DNA of 64,000 bases from Opisthocomus hoazin (GCF_030867145.1 NC_134436.1:5332001-5396000), one strand, 5' to 3'; numbered from the stretch's first letter, positions 1-11,392 are shown. A program made the numbers and translations. Notes: generated from the letters alone by a model not told the origin.

Positions 1-235
1 ACTAACCCTCCTGTCACAATTTTCAATTGGCAGTTCATTGTCTGCTGCTCTGGAGAGATTAGCAGAGAACAAAACCCATCACATCCCAGCCTGGCACGGA
101 CCTGGGCTGCAGAGAACGTGATTACACACGGTGCTTTGACCCCACATACACAGGGAGGTTTTACGTAACCACACTGTGCTGCTTCAAACGCCCATAGAAG
201 AAAGAAGCAAAGAGAAAAATAAAAACAGGGAAGAT

Positions 236-250
236 GGGGGGGGGGGGGGG
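236..250. repeat. Poly-G run (G15)
   Basis: Fifteen consecutive G residues lie in otherwise A-rich sequence. Such a run is length-unstable and prone to sequencing error. No function is implied. Confidence 0.9.
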
Positions 251-3208
251 AAATGAGACAAAGAAACAAAGAGAGACAATCATATGAAAAAGCATGAAGG
301 GGGAGAGCAAGACAACTGTATGATGAAAACAGAATATAACATTGGCAGCTGGTGTGCTAGACAGTAAACTGCCCTACACCTAAATAGGTATTCGAGTGGA
401 GTCTTTTAAAAAAAGTCTGCGTTACCCTAAAAAAAAAAATCACTATTTATCACTGTCATCTTGAATTGTTGTACTCTACTCCATGCCATCCCCATTCTTT
501 AAGATCAGATGAAAACAACAACAAATCAAGGTAGAGGAACAGCTCTAAAAATCATACCACAGAATGTTTAACTTCCACATGGTCAGGTTTAGTACGTGAT
601 TCTAAGACAGCAATTCTTGCGTTGATCACTTCTGAAAGATTTCATATCAGTATCTGAGAGACAGGTTCCAACGGACCAATGCCAGCTTTTAAGCGAGTGT
701 GCCATCAACTGAGTCACAGCAACAAGATGAGCATAACTGAACAAAGCTGTCTAAAGATCCAGACATGATTTAGCTGAGTTGAAAGTGTTATGCTAATTAT
801 TCTTCATGTAATTTCAGCTATACTGGGAACAGACAGGCTTTCAGATATACATTTTTAAGATCTGTGGACAGAAATTTGGCCATATTAAGATTTGAAAATA
901 TATAATATAAAGCAATCTTGAAACAAGTTGAAAGTCAAATGTTACTAGATTTCCAGACAAATGTGGACAATGAAAAAAAAAATTTTATATCTACAAGTTG
1001 GAAAAGAGTTTACTGTAAGGGCAGATCACAAAAATAAGAAATCTGAATCCTACAGAATGCACTGCTACCAAATAAAGGCCAAAATGAGGCTGACTTTCAA
1101 ACAAAATAGAAGCTTTTTCTTTTCATGTAAAACTGATTATAAACTCTGTTCAATAAAACTTACAAAACTCTTGCTGCACATATATATTAATTTCGTTCCT
1201 GAAAACAGTTTAATTTAGTGAATTCTTGGGATATGTTGATCATGATGAACACAATAACCTTAGATTACCTAGCACCTTTTATGGAACATCAGTAGGCTGA
1301 AAATAATTCCCTAGCTCCCTATAACTTCTACCACTCTCAGGGTTCTTTAACCTGTGCGTACATATTACAGCTTTAATATTAATCCTGTTCTTAGAACAAC
1401 TCATCTTTTATCCATTCCTCTTCCACTATTTATAGAAAAGCCTCAAAAATGAAAAATAACTGTTTTCACTTTCTAGTCAGTTTCACTTTCAATTCAAAAA
1501 CAAAATTACTCAAAATACATTGAATTTAACCAAATGAACTCAAATTCTGGTAAAAACATTAAATAATCTGCAAGCTGAAAAACACACCCTCAGTTTGCAG
1601 CAACACAAGGCTTTTGAAGATTGTACACCCTTGGGGGAAAAAAGTCTCAAAGAAATTTCACATTCATAATCCTTGCTCTTTGGATAAAGACGTATTTTTC
1701 TTCTCCTCCCTTATGTGTGACACTCAGTGCAGTAATCCCTTTTGCAGCAATCTATTCTGTGATGGTAGAATTCATATGCTTCTTGGCAAAACTGTCTCCA
1801 ACACATCGTGGCAAAAAAAGGCCACTGACAGAAGAGATCTGGACGTCCAAGTGACAAATTTAGACAGACAGCACCCCGTGTTGCTCTGAAGTAATTGTAG
1901 TAAAAACAAGAACTCGCAAGGAAGTTAGAAGCAGGTCTTATCTACCTACTGAATGACCAAGCGTAACACCTTTGAAATCTACGGGATTACTTCAGTTTGG
2001 GCAATACAGAAAAGGCCACCATCTTTCCAAAGGCAAAGGAGGAATTGTCCAGCAGCCTTAGATAGAGAAAATGCAGATTATCACTCATTTCATGTACCAG
2101 TATTGAGAGTAGTTATTTTATATTGCTGTTTCACATGCAAGAAAACAACTCATCTTGTTCAACTGATCTTCAGAGCTCATGACCTCAAAAATTTAAGCAG
2201 CACCTGTCACGCTGGATGCAAGAGCTTTTTTGTGTGCAGATTATAGACAATCTGCTTCAGGTCCCGCAGAACAAGTAGAAGAGTTTCACTTCTTAGGATT
2301 ACGCTCAGCTTCATCTCAGTGCCTTGCTTGATCAGAGAAGCACATAATAATCTGAGATCTGAAGTTACTGTAACAGAGGATCGCTTCAGAACAGAGAATA
2401 TTACATACAAAAGACTTACTTATAAACAGGGAATTAAAATGACTGGTTTAGCAACCAAGAATCTTAGAAGAATTTAACACAGTTTTCCACATTTGAATGC
2501 AGAAAAGAGCACTGTTAAAGTAAGACACCAATTTCCTATTTCTGCTCTTCATATAATTTAATAAATTCAAGTATCCCTCTTCTCGTAAGAAGTGCATGGG
2601 AAAAAGTGCATTTATTCGTTTACAGGAACAGAGTAAAAAAAAAGAAAAAAAAAAGAGTCCAAAGAACAGTACAGAAAGAGGAGGCAAAAAATGGATATTT
2701 TTAGAACAGGAAAACAGGAACAGCCAGGAGCATACAGAGTAACTGCCGTCACGTGCACTGACTGCTCCATGAACACGATTACCTCTGTGGCATCCATGCA
2801 CTCCTTCCTACTACTTTTAAGTCCGCTCTTTGCTACTACCTTCAGAGCCCCAACTCTACAATAAGATGTATGCACACAGGTTCTGGCACGTGCACAAAGC
2901 TCCATGAAGCCATTAAGACTTGGCTTAACATAGGGGGTCTGCCAAAAACCGAGTAATTGCAGAACGATGTAGGATCATACCCTGGAAGCTCTGGTAAGGC
3001 TGATGGTTCATGCACTTGGCAAAGCGAGGAGACTACCACTACTCACACGCATCAGTTTTGGGGACGAGTAATCTAACAGGCACCAAAACTTTGACAAACA
3101 TGACAAAACAGACTATAATTATTTCTAAAAAATAAATAGGTCATACATAAAGTGATCCAAAGACAGACCATATCAGAGAGTTAATCAGTGTAACACAGAA
3201 CCAATTTC

Positions 3209-3227
3209 TTTTTTTTTTTTTTTTTTT
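3209..3227. repeat. Poly-T run (T19)
   Basis: Nineteen consecutive T residues are followed by a short A run. This could be the reverse-strand tail of an old retrocopy, but no recognisable retroelement body adjoins it, so I record it only as a simple repeat. Confidence 0.9.
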
Positions 3228-5802
3228 AAAAACAATCCAAAACAGAACACCTCTGTATTCTGACCTGGTAAGTGATCAAAAAGCTTTCTGACTAATCGGT
3301 CAATGCAAGCCTGTCTCCAGGCATTTCCACAGCTGGGATAAAATTGCATTCTTTCCCAGCTGAAATCTTACATGAGGTTGTTGAGATGTATTCTTGCTGC
3401 AGAGAAGAATCAAGGGACTGTCTGACTGCTTTAGTGCTCAAAATAAAAACTCTCATTTAAGTTACGACTACACAACATGGTATTTAAACACTCACAAACT
3501 AAATTAGTTCAGAAATATTGTGAGGTATTTGCCTTTTGTTTATTTTTCAAGACCTGTTGAGTTAGAGCACTGAGGAAGAACGCAAGCAGCATAGAGGCTA
3601 CAAAAATACATTCATAAATTAACAAATAAACTGAATGGAAATAGTTTATTTGCGGCTTCGCTTACAACAGCTTCTCCCTCAGATTTGCTGAGCTACCCAG
3701 AACACTGTCAAGTATCAGACCACCAAATATCTTTGCATTCACCAGAAGTCTCAGCAGAGATGCGTACAAGTCACAGAAGGGCAGCAGACAATACTTCTTT
3801 ATTTCCCACCAAACTAATCAGCATTTTTATTTAAGTGCAGTCCTGAATAAGCCAGGTGGCAATCATATTTCAGCTGTATGGATCACTACATTAAGGATCC
3901 ACAACACAGTTTGGTTTTGTTCAGCACTTGGTTTTTAGTTTTTACCTCTAGGAACAAGTATATTCACATTTTAAGGATGCATTTAGGAATTTCGCTCTGT
4001 TATTCTTCCCATCATTTAGTGCTGGGATGCACGTAACCCCTAGATACGTGCAAAACACTGAAAACTGAAGTTTTCAATGCACAGTAACTTCAAACAGGTT
4101 CCCTAAAACAAACACACAAAATGGCTCGTGACACTGCAAGCCTCGCCAGAATCATTAGGAAGCGATGAAAATTCTTGAATTTGTTGTTCAGATTTCATCT
4201 CCTTACCTAGAGCACAATGTAAACGTATGGATATTGTATCAGTAACCACTGAACAAACACATGTACAAGGCTCAAGTGCCAGTACTCTCACTCAAACGTG
4301 ATTATTCCATGTAATTCAGTGATGAATCATTATGTTCCTGTTTTGATAAAATTCAATACATAATTTCACTAATTTCTCGGTATACAATAAAAACATTAAT
4401 ATATGTTCCAGTACATTTTGAAAAAAAATTACATTATTTTCATATATTAAAGTTTTTAATATATTAACATGTTTCAAAATTCGCAAAGATTAAACCACTG
4501 GATCGACAGATTCTTTCTAAAGAAGTATCGGAAAATGCTCCCTTTTCCTCTTTTGAGGCACAAAAACTACACAGACTGCTCTGAGAGACTTACGCTTTCA
4601 ACAAGAGTCTCTCCCTGCTTATCATACTCTAAGAAGTCAGGACCACCTACTCCACTGACAGTTCAAAAAGCCTGAAGAACTTAAGGCCAACTAAAAAGAA
4701 TAAAGACTATTCAATTGCTTAAAACAGTATCAGATACTTTTTCCCCCAAAGGCATGCTTCGTGGAAACAAAAAAAGCTGCACGTTTAGAAGAGGGATTTT
4801 TCAGCTTTCTTCCTACAGCATAAACGCTTCATTTATCAGAACACAGCAGTTCCTCAGGTTCCCAGAAAGTTCTTTGTAACTTCTGCTTATTTTCAGCACA
4901 GGTGAACTTTATATCCCATTACTTTGACTCTGGAAACTAAATACATACATAAAAAAAAAAAAATCGAACATTATTAATGCGCCACAGGAGGGGGGCAAAA
5001 AAAAAAACACCCTCCCTGCAGCACGATTTGCAACCACAGCCTAAATTATATGAAAGTGAAACTGAGCAGAAAGGGGAGTCAAACGGATGCTCTCACTGTC
5101 GGTATTCTTAATGCTCAATTCATTAATTCTTCATGCCAGACAAACATCAAACCCAGCAGTTTTTGAGCCTAATGGCCTTCAGAAGGCACGCAAGTTACTG
5201 ACACGGGCTTTTGCTTCCGAGTGGGTGTTTCTGGGGGCCTGGGAGGCAAAACGCCCACCCCGAGGCCTCCACTGGAAGCAGCGGCGCTAGCGGGGCGCTC
5301 CGATAAAGCTTCGGTCACAGGGCGAAGCGTGGCTGTCGCTGGGGTCACCCCATTTTAGGTGCGAAGCCCCCCTCTCCCCGCCCTCAGCAAGCGCCGGGGC
5401 GACCGGGGAAGGAAGGGAGGGGGCGCCCGGCCCGCCCCGGCCCCGCAGTGCGGCCCCGCAGCAGCCACAGGCAGTGCCCCCCACCCGCGGCGCAGCAGGA
5501 GGCCGGGCCGGCCCGCGGGGCTTTGTTCGGGACGGGCGGAGGCGGCGCGGCCTGCCCGCAGTACCGCCAGGCGGCGGGCGGGGGCGCCGGGGGCGGGCGG
5601 CCCGCGGGGCAGGCGGCGGGGCCGCGCACCGGCCGGGCCGGGCGCGCCGCTCCCGCATGCGCGCTGCTGCCGCCCGCCAGGCCCGCCTCCCCCCCCCACC
5701 CCGTTCCTCACGGACGCCCCCTCCCCCCTCGCGGAGCGGCGGCCGCCGACGCCGGTGCCCAACATGGCGGCGGGCCTGAGGCGGCCGCAGCGCCGCTCCT
5801 AC

Positions 5803-5960
5803 CTGCGGGCCTGGGGGGGTGCGCGGCGGCGCGTCCCGTTCGCTGTCGCAGCAGCGGCGGGGGAGGAGAGGGACCCAGGGAGGGACCGAGGGAGGGAGGG
5901 AGGCGGCTGCGCGAGCCCCGCGCACGTCCCGCCGCGCTCGCGAGAGCACGCCCGCCCGCT
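5803..5960 (-). other. MATR3: Probable MATR3 non-coding exon 1
   Basis: Read on the minus strand, this segment is GC-rich with a run of CTCCCTCC-type pyrimidine repeats. It ends in CCGCAG followed by GTAGGAGC, a good splice donor. The 3' end (plus position 5803) is set by that donor. The upstream limit, the transcription start, is only a guess near the 9/10 TCTCGCGAGA copy and the E-box. A short 5' non-coding exon inside a CpG island matches the known MATR3 structure, in which coding begins in exon 2. Another TSS in the island, or an exon spliced from the upstream SNHG4 promoter, cannot be excluded. Confidence 0.4.
5936..5945. promoter_or_regulatory. TCTCGCGAGA-type element, 9/10 copy
   Basis: The plus strand reads GCTCGCGAGA, one mismatch from the palindromic TCTCGCGAGA promoter element that is bound by BANP in vertebrates. 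It lies just upstream of the probable MATR3 exon 1. Confidence 0.55.
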
Positions 5961-5971
5961 GCCCGCCCGCT

Positions 5972-5977
5972 CACGTG
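5972..5977. promoter_or_regulatory. CACGTG E-box
   Basis: A perfect palindromic E-box sits inside the CpG island, upstream of the probable minus-strand exon 1. It is the class bound by USF, MYC/MAX and related factors. A six-base match alone is weak evidence, but the promoter setting makes it plausible. Confidence 0.4.
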
Positions 5978-6112
5978 CCCGGCGGCGGCCGCCCCCGCTC
6001 CGCTCCGCTCGCGCCGCTCCGCTCGCCGCCGCGCGCTGCCACCGGCCCCCGCCCCGCCCTCCGTGTGTGGATGTGGCCGGGGGGGGGGGGGGGGAGGCGC
6101 CGCAGGGCCCGG

Positions 6113-6122
6113 TCTCGCGAGA
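6113..6122. promoter_or_regulatory. TCTCGCGAGA element, perfect copy 1
   Basis: This is an exact palindromic TCTCGCGAGA in the CpG island. The motif is an established core-promoter element of housekeeping CpG-island genes and is recognised by BANP. A second perfect copy begins 30 bp downstream, about three helical turns, so both sites face the same side of the DNA. Confidence 0.8.
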
Positions 6123-6142
6123 GGGGCAGCCGCTCACCCTGC

Positions 6143-6152
6143 TCTCGCGAGA
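6143..6152. promoter_or_regulatory. TCTCGCGAGA element, perfect copy 2
   Basis: This is the second exact palindromic copy, 30 bp from the first. Because the element is symmetric it could serve transcription in either direction; the minus-strand donor at 5801-5802 favours leftward output. Confidence 0.8.
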
Positions 6153-6600
6153 GTCCTGCCGCGCCGCGCGGCGCCGGCCCGCCGCCCGCCCCCCGCTCAT
6201 TGTCCGCGCGCTCCCGCGGGGGCCGATGGGAAGACGCTGTTGGGCGGGGCTCGGGGCCACCCGCCTGTCCCCGCCCCCGGCTCGGGTGGAGGGAACGGGG
6301 GGAGGGGTCGTGGGGCCACGGCTTCGCGGCCGCCCTCCGCCTCCGGAGTACCTAACCCCTGCGCAGCTCCGCCGCGCCCGCCCGCCTCCGCCTGAGCGGC
6401 GCGGGGGACAGCCGGAGGGACAGCCCGGGGTGGGGGCCCTGCGAGCCCCAGGCTCCCCCAGGAAGAGTCGTCCCCAGCCCCGGCGGAGGGAAGCCCTCCT
6501 CGGGCAGAGCCGGGGCTCCGCGCCGGCCCCGCCTCTCCCGCTCTCCCCGCTGCAATCGGAGGGACGGGCAGCGCTAGCCGGGCGCTTCAGCGTGTGTTTG

Positions 6601-9600
6601 CCCCAGACCTAATGCGGATGGCTCGCGCTTCTGGCCCCCAGAGCGTCGTTACCTTTGTAACCGGCAGGCACCCAGAGTCCGTGCAGCTCCCTGGGCCGTG
6701 CTCTGTCAGCGCGGCCTGGGGACCGCTCTCCTCAGCGGAGTGAGGACGGTACCGGCTCGGAAACACTTCAGACAACGGGCTCTCGATGCCTGTTAGGTTC
6801 GTTAGAAGATTCTGGCAAAAAAACCCACAAACCGCCGCAAACCCGAAGCAGCACAGCTCAGGTGCAGGGCTCTGCCTTTCCTCTGAGCCGACATTGCCAC
6901 CTGGCGCTGCTGCGAGCGAAGCTCGCTTTTCCTGTGCTCTGCTGAAATAACGTTGGGTTTTATGACCAACATGGTACTTGGCGAATCAGGCAAATGATAT
7001 TTATCATCTAAAATTCTTTCAGAGTCAATCTCTTTCTTTCCAAATTGATCTGGGGCCTCTCCACCATCATGGAGGCTGCGGTGTCCCGGCGGCTTTGCAA
7101 AGGTGAGGGTGTGCAGCTGAACTCAGTCTGCAGGGGAAAGGGAAAACCTGCGCTTTGAATTCATCACAGGCTGATTTTTCTTCTCTATAGGTGGCTGGAG
7201 AGCACAATGAAACAATAACACAGAAGGTATTTGAAAAAAAAACAGAGGATTGGTATAAAATACATGTTGAAACAATATGAAAGTGCTCAGAGAACAATCA
7301 CAAGAAATGCAGCTCTCTTAACAAGCTCAGGATAAAAAAACAATTAAGTGCTCAAAACCAAACACATAAATCTAAATTAACAATACTTCCGCGCTCCGGT
7401 ACTGCAGAGCAGTAAAAGCAGAGCAAAGCACCAAGATGAAAGGCGAAGCAACCCAGCCACTTTTGCCCAGTAAAAGTCATAGATAGACTGCAAAACATAT
7501 GGGGCTAATAAACAGAATCATAAATCACGTCAGCATTTCCCCGAGTACAAAAGCGGGTCTTGCTCCATTTCCCTGGCGTTATTTCAACGCCAGAATTTTG
7601 TTCCTCTCGGACCACATGGGTTCTCTCTCAATTTCCGTTGCTGTCCTTCGGTCAAGGCACCAAACAGGCGGCGAGGTGAATTATTTTGACCTTTATTGAT
7701 TGCATTTGTGCTGCAGAAGGATCCATACAGCGCTGCCCATCACTGCCGTGCTACCACGGCTGCTGCAGTAAGACGCAGCGCTCCGGTTCCCTAAGCCTGT
7801 GCCTACTGGTGCTGATCACTGGAGCATGTTTATGACATTCCTGCCTTTTTTTTCTTTTCGGCTATGTGCACAAATCTTGGTGGGTTTGGGGGAAAAAAAA
7901 TGCTACCCCGCCCAGCTGTCCTTGAGAGTTGTGGGGCCTGAGAGCTCTCATGGTACACGCAGCGTGCACTGAGCAGAGCTCTGCAGCTGTTCCCAAGCGC
8001 TCGGATGGGGCAATCGCCGCTGCCAGCAGCACGCGTGCTGCGAGGTCACCCCGACAGGCTTTCACCCCAACAGGCTTCCTCGCCCTTTTTTGTTACAGCA
8101 CAACCAGCCCTGCAAGTCTTGGGGTCAGCCCTGAAACAAGTGTAGTAGAGCTTTGCTGCAGCAAGAGTTTTTCAAGGAAATAAGCCAGTCAGCGTGTATT
8201 TATTGTCCATGTAGCACATGCTTTGTGTGGCTGATGGAGAGCATATGTTCCTTATTTTTTGCTCATTTCAGAAACACGCGGTAGGGAAGCCGGGCCCCCT
8301 GACGCAGGGAGCGTGTTTCTGGGCAGTCAGCAGGCAGAAAGGCTTTGCAGCGGGAGCTGGAACCCAGCCTGAGGGCAGCGGGCAGCCGCAGGGCACCCAT
8401 CACTGCCCTCCTGGGTGAGCGCTGGGGAAGAGAAAGATCGCTGGGCTCAACCTAAATCCACAGGAAACTTCATAATCAATTTTGCAAGTAGAACTTGTTC
8501 ATATAGAACTAGTAAAATTATTCATGTATGTCATAGACTCCAGCCAAGAAAACTTTTTTCCAGTAATGTTGAACACTTTGACCAATATTTCCATATCAAG
8601 TGTAAGAAATGCACAGAGGTTCTCAGAGGGGCAGAAGGGCTAACAGGTGAGCAAGCAGTGTCACCTATGTTTAAAAATCAGGAGAGCCCTGAAAAAATTC
8701 AGCGCTGTAATTCATTTATACACAACTAACTACATGACAGAAGCACCTATTTGACATAAACCACCAATAACCTAGGAACTAACCTGACGTGTGCTAGCGT
8801 TTTATGAGAAGCCTTGAGTTTATACACTCTGGCCACTAACCACCCAAACAGGCTGACATCGCTACACTCCTGCAGATGGCATGGTGTGCAACAGCAGTCT
8901 CCTGTCCATGCTTCCAAGTTTTAATTTGTACACAGATGACGCTGTAGCATCTACAAGAGGATAACTGTAATGTGGCTGAAGACCATTGAATCATTTTTTA
9001 AAAAAATGAAGTTTTAACCTAAAAAAATTCTTAAGTTTGGATTATTTTACAAACCCGGGGCTCTCTAGAAGACTGCACTGAATCCAAATGGGTCAGGCAT
9101 CTCGGTGACAGCCATCTCCTCCTTCACTCTGAAAACTACAGCCACTCTTGAGTTCAAACAGTGTTTTTGTCCAAATCCATGATGGCTGTCTTTCCCCTCC
9201 CTACCAGTTACAACAGATTTTACGTATTTGGCAGCCTTTTCCAACTCGCCCATCTTTTGCGGGCTTCACCTCCCCCCAGGCCCAGGGAAGGGAGATAATC
9301 TTCCAAATCAGGAACTGAAGCATGCGAAAGACACCTTGCGAGCTGATACTGGCTGTGCACGCAGAAGAAATAGCAACTCCAGACCTTATTTCCTCTATGG
9401 AAATAACACCTGGTCTCCTCCAAAGTGCCAGAGGAAAGGGAGCCTTGTTAAACATCCGTCCTTGCAGCAGAGGCTATGGAGGAGAGCGTGAGGGGCACCC
9501 AGTGTCACTCTCCTGCCTCTCCAGTTGCTCACAGACACGAACTCAACGTGGCTTTCAAATCCTGCTGTACCCCACAGCCTTACGATATCATGAAAACCAA

Positions 9601-10091
9601 AAAGAACAAGTTTAAACATAAATAAGTTTAATAAATAGAGGTCACATAAAAAATTGTAATTTAAAACAAGCAGTGAGAGCGGATTAACAATTAGCAAGTT
9701 GTATACGTAATTCTTGTTACACCTAGCCCCCAACCACCTTTGATGTTTCAAGTTACTACATGCAGATCCTGAGAACTTCTCCAGCAGTCCCATTTAAATT
9801 GTGGAAGTTCCACCTTCTCAATCTCTTTCAAATGAGGATCTTCAAAGCAGCATCAACAGCTTACTCCTTCTGACAACGACTGCTGCTCCAGCAAGCCCCC
9901 ACCTGCAGCAAAGCATGCAAGCCGTTTGCCTGTAATTAAAAAACATACCAAGACAGTTAACAGGAGTATCTCTAAACACCCCAGATTCAACCCTTAACAC
10001 TGACCAGTTAATCAGATGACCTTCATTTTTATACAAAAGATGCAATACTAAACATCTGCAACAGATTTTTAAAATTTATTTTCTGACTGCG
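6601..10091 (-). other. Probable SNHG4 / MATR3 upstream transcript region
   Basis: This segment lies between the snoRNA and the probable MATR3 island. No protein-coding exon is supported; the short open frames on both strands have no family signature. On the minus strand a candidate acceptor (pyrimidine-rich, ending TTAATTACAG) lies at 9930-9931, so an exon could begin at 9929 just downstream of the snoRNA, as expected for a spliced host gene. Minus-strand AATAAA signals occur near 7691-7697 and 8196-8202. A plus-strand AATAAA near 9630 is probably incidental. Whether the host transcript ends here or splices onward into MATR3, as some human transcripts do, cannot be decided from sequence. Confidence 0.4.
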
Positions 10092-10297
10092 TGTTGTCTG
10101 CATCCAGTCTAGGATTAACTCCACTGAGGAGGAGTTACTCCACTCTCAGGCATGCAGAGTGCTGCCAAAGCCTGGCACCACCCAGCACCAGAACAGCACC
10201 AGCGGTGCCAGGAGCGACTCGCCAGCACGTTTCTCTCCCAGCAACATAACACTATCACAGGCACTGAGCAGCAACGGGTAGCTGACTACTGCTGGAT
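10092..10297 (-). ncRNA. SNORA74: H/ACA snoRNA SNORA74 (U19)
   Basis: Read on the minus strand, this 206-nt segment has the length and ends of the U19 family. It starts ATCCAGC-AGT and ends with a GGATGCAGACAACA-like tail in which the ACA box (plus 10095-10097) lies exactly three bases from the 3' end. The most diagnostic block is plus 10100-10147, where the motifs GAGAGTGGA, AACTCC, GTGGAGTT and ATCCTAG occur in the same order as the human U19 3' hairpin as I remember it. A candidate H box (AGAGAA) lies at 10231-10236. SNORA74 RNAs bind dyskerin, NOP10, NHP2 and GAR1 and guide pseudouridylation of 28S rRNA (U3741 and U3743 in human). In mammals SNORA74A is processed from an intron of SNHG4 between SIL1 and MATR3, which matches this position and strand. 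The exact 5' end is uncertain by a few bases. Confidence 0.88.
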
Positions 10298-10549
10298 GAG
10301 CCAGAACTCAAAACTGAGTTTTTGAAGGACAGGAGGAAGTAGAGGCCCAGAAGGACACCCTCACTTCTAATGCCTCGCACCAGACCTTCCTCCAGCAACG
10401 TGCCACACGCTTCGCTAGATGAACCAGGCTATGATTTCCACCCAGGCTGCCACAACGGCCCACGCACGAGCCAGCAGAGGCCATATGGTTCACCCAGTAT
10501 GGCAGAACGAGCAGTCTTTTCGCCCACCTCCCCTGGCTGGCTCGTGGAG

Positions 10550-10779
10550 ACCTCACCACGCGGCTCGACAGGCTCCCGAGCTCTCCCTGTGCCTCACACG
10601 CCGGTTATTCCTTCACATCTCCCACCACATGTGCGGGTCACGCCGCTGCGGAGTGCGGGGGTCTTCACACCCGCAGGCCCCTGTCAAGGAGCCGCTAGCG
10701 GGGGGCTGCATCCCCGACAGCCCGCCGAGAGCCCCGGCTGGCAGCGATCCCTTCGCACACCACTCATCAGCTGGAGGCC
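10550..10779 (-). other. SNHG4: Candidate SNHG4 exon 2 (non-coding)
   Basis: A very good minus-strand acceptor lies at 10780-10781: a pyrimidine-rich tract (TTTCTCTTGTCTCTTTAG) followed by GGCCTCC, placing the exon start at plus 10779. The downstream limit is uncertain. A donor of type GTG|GTGAGG lies near 10553-10556 and another, GAA|GTGAGG, near 10368; the first is used here. Either choice leaves SNORA74 inside the next intron, as required for H/ACA processing. Open frames across the exon look incidental. The exon is called from splice signals and position between the promoter island and the snoRNA; no sequence conservation is available to confirm it. Confidence 0.45.
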
Positions 10780-11141
10780 CTAAAGAGACAAGAGAAACAT
10801 CACTTTAAATATTCAATTAATTAAATCTGCATTAATAGAGCTAAACAGCTGGGATCTGGCTGGCGGAAGGGAGGAAGGGGAATCAAACCGACTAACAGGC
10901 TGAGAAATTACTTGTAAGCGGCACAGCCTGACCCAATTACCCTCCGGTCCCAGGGCCTCGCAGGTTACCAGCCAGCACGGCCGCCTCTCGCCATTAATGG
11001 CGATTTAAGAAGGGGGGGGGACACACACACGGGCTGTTTCACGCGGCCTCTCCCGCTTCCAGCGGCCCGGGGAGGGCAGCGCTGAGGCACCCCAGGCCCC
11101 GGCGCCGGAAAGCCCCGCGGCGGGAGGCCCCGCGCCCTCAC

Positions 11142-11330
11142 CTCGCCTCATGGTGCCCGGCCCGGCCCAGCGCGTGTCCCCTGACGGCAGCGGGCGGCGA
11201 GACAGGCCAGGCCCCGCCGCGCCGCCGAGGTGGTTCCGCAGGCGCCGCCCCGCCCGCCTCGGCCTCTCCCCTCGGGGCGGGCCCGGCTCGCGGTGGGGGT
11301 GCCGGGGCCCGGCCTCTCCCGGCGCCATGA
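11142..11330 (-). other. SNHG4: Candidate SNHG4 exon 1 (non-coding)
   Basis: On the minus strand the GC-rich sequence ends in GGCGAG followed by GTGAGGGC, a near-consensus donor pairing with 11140-11141, so the exon 3' end is at plus 11142. The 5' end is not defined and is placed near the CATCATGGCGCC motif. snoRNA host genes usually start in a terminal oligopyrimidine tract. Pyrimidine-rich stretches exist within the segment but no start can be fixed. An ATG-rich open frame crosses the exon but encodes only low-complexity Pro/Arg/Gly sequence. Confidence 0.45.
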
Positions 11331-11392
11331 TGGGGGGGGCGGGGGGCAGGGCCGTCGCCATGATGGGGGGGGGGGGAGGGGGGCAGGCCGGT
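11323..11392. repeat. Tandem duplication of a G-rich unit with a YY1-like core
   Basis: Two adjacent units of about 33 and 37 bp both start CGCCATGATGGGGG and continue into long G runs and GGGCAGG. The G runs (up to 12) could form G-quadruplexes and would vary in length between individuals. It lies at the upstream edge of the probable SNHG4 first exon. Confidence 0.75.

Larger units (their letters stand above)
1..5802 (-). other. MATR3: Probable first intron of MATR3 (partial)
   Basis: This AT-rich stretch of 5.3 kb plus the left edge of a CpG island has no open frame that resembles a protein and no recognisable RNA gene. It lies downstream, on the minus strand, of the probable MATR3 first exon, whose donor pairs with 5801-5802. 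In mammals the non-coding MATR3 exon 1 is followed by a long intron before the large first coding exon, so missing coding sequence here is expected. No Matrin-3 coding sequence was seen. The only structured items are homopolymer runs: G15 at 236-250, T19 at 3209-3227, and an A-rich run near 4951. The assignment is inference from the neighbouring SNORA74 and SIL1 plus known synteny. Confidence 0.5.
5280..6600 (-). promoter_or_regulatory. MATR3: CpG island, probable MATR3 promoter
   Basis: About 1.3 kb of extremely GC- and CpG-rich sequence begins sharply after AT-rich DNA at 5280 and fades near 6600. It contains two perfect TCTCGCGAGA elements and one 9/10 copy, a CACGTG E-box at 5972-5977, a YY1-type AACATGGCGGC motif at 5761-5771, and a G16 run at 6079-6094. 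A strong minus-strand splice donor at 5801-5802 supports leftward transcription, as expected for MATR3 head-to-head with SIL1. Long open frames on both strands here come from the lack of AT-rich stop codons and are not genes. The island is seen directly; the gene assignment is inferred from synteny. Confidence 0.65.

Noticed and set aside
1-5300. Matrin-3 coding exon on the minus strand
   Set aside because: No frame shows the zinc finger, RRM or Ser-rich N-terminal sequence of Matrin-3; only short chance frames are present.
5287-6612. Long open frames on both strands (up to 417 codons) in the first CpG island
   Set aside because: They encode Arg/Pro/Gly/Ala low-complexity sequence in several overlapping frames at once, the usual result of few AT-rich stop codons in a CpG island.
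9395-9793. 132-codon minus-strand open frame downstream of SNORA74
   Set aside because: Could be part of the SNHG4 transcript, but the composition is not protein-like and snoRNA host exons are normally non-coding.
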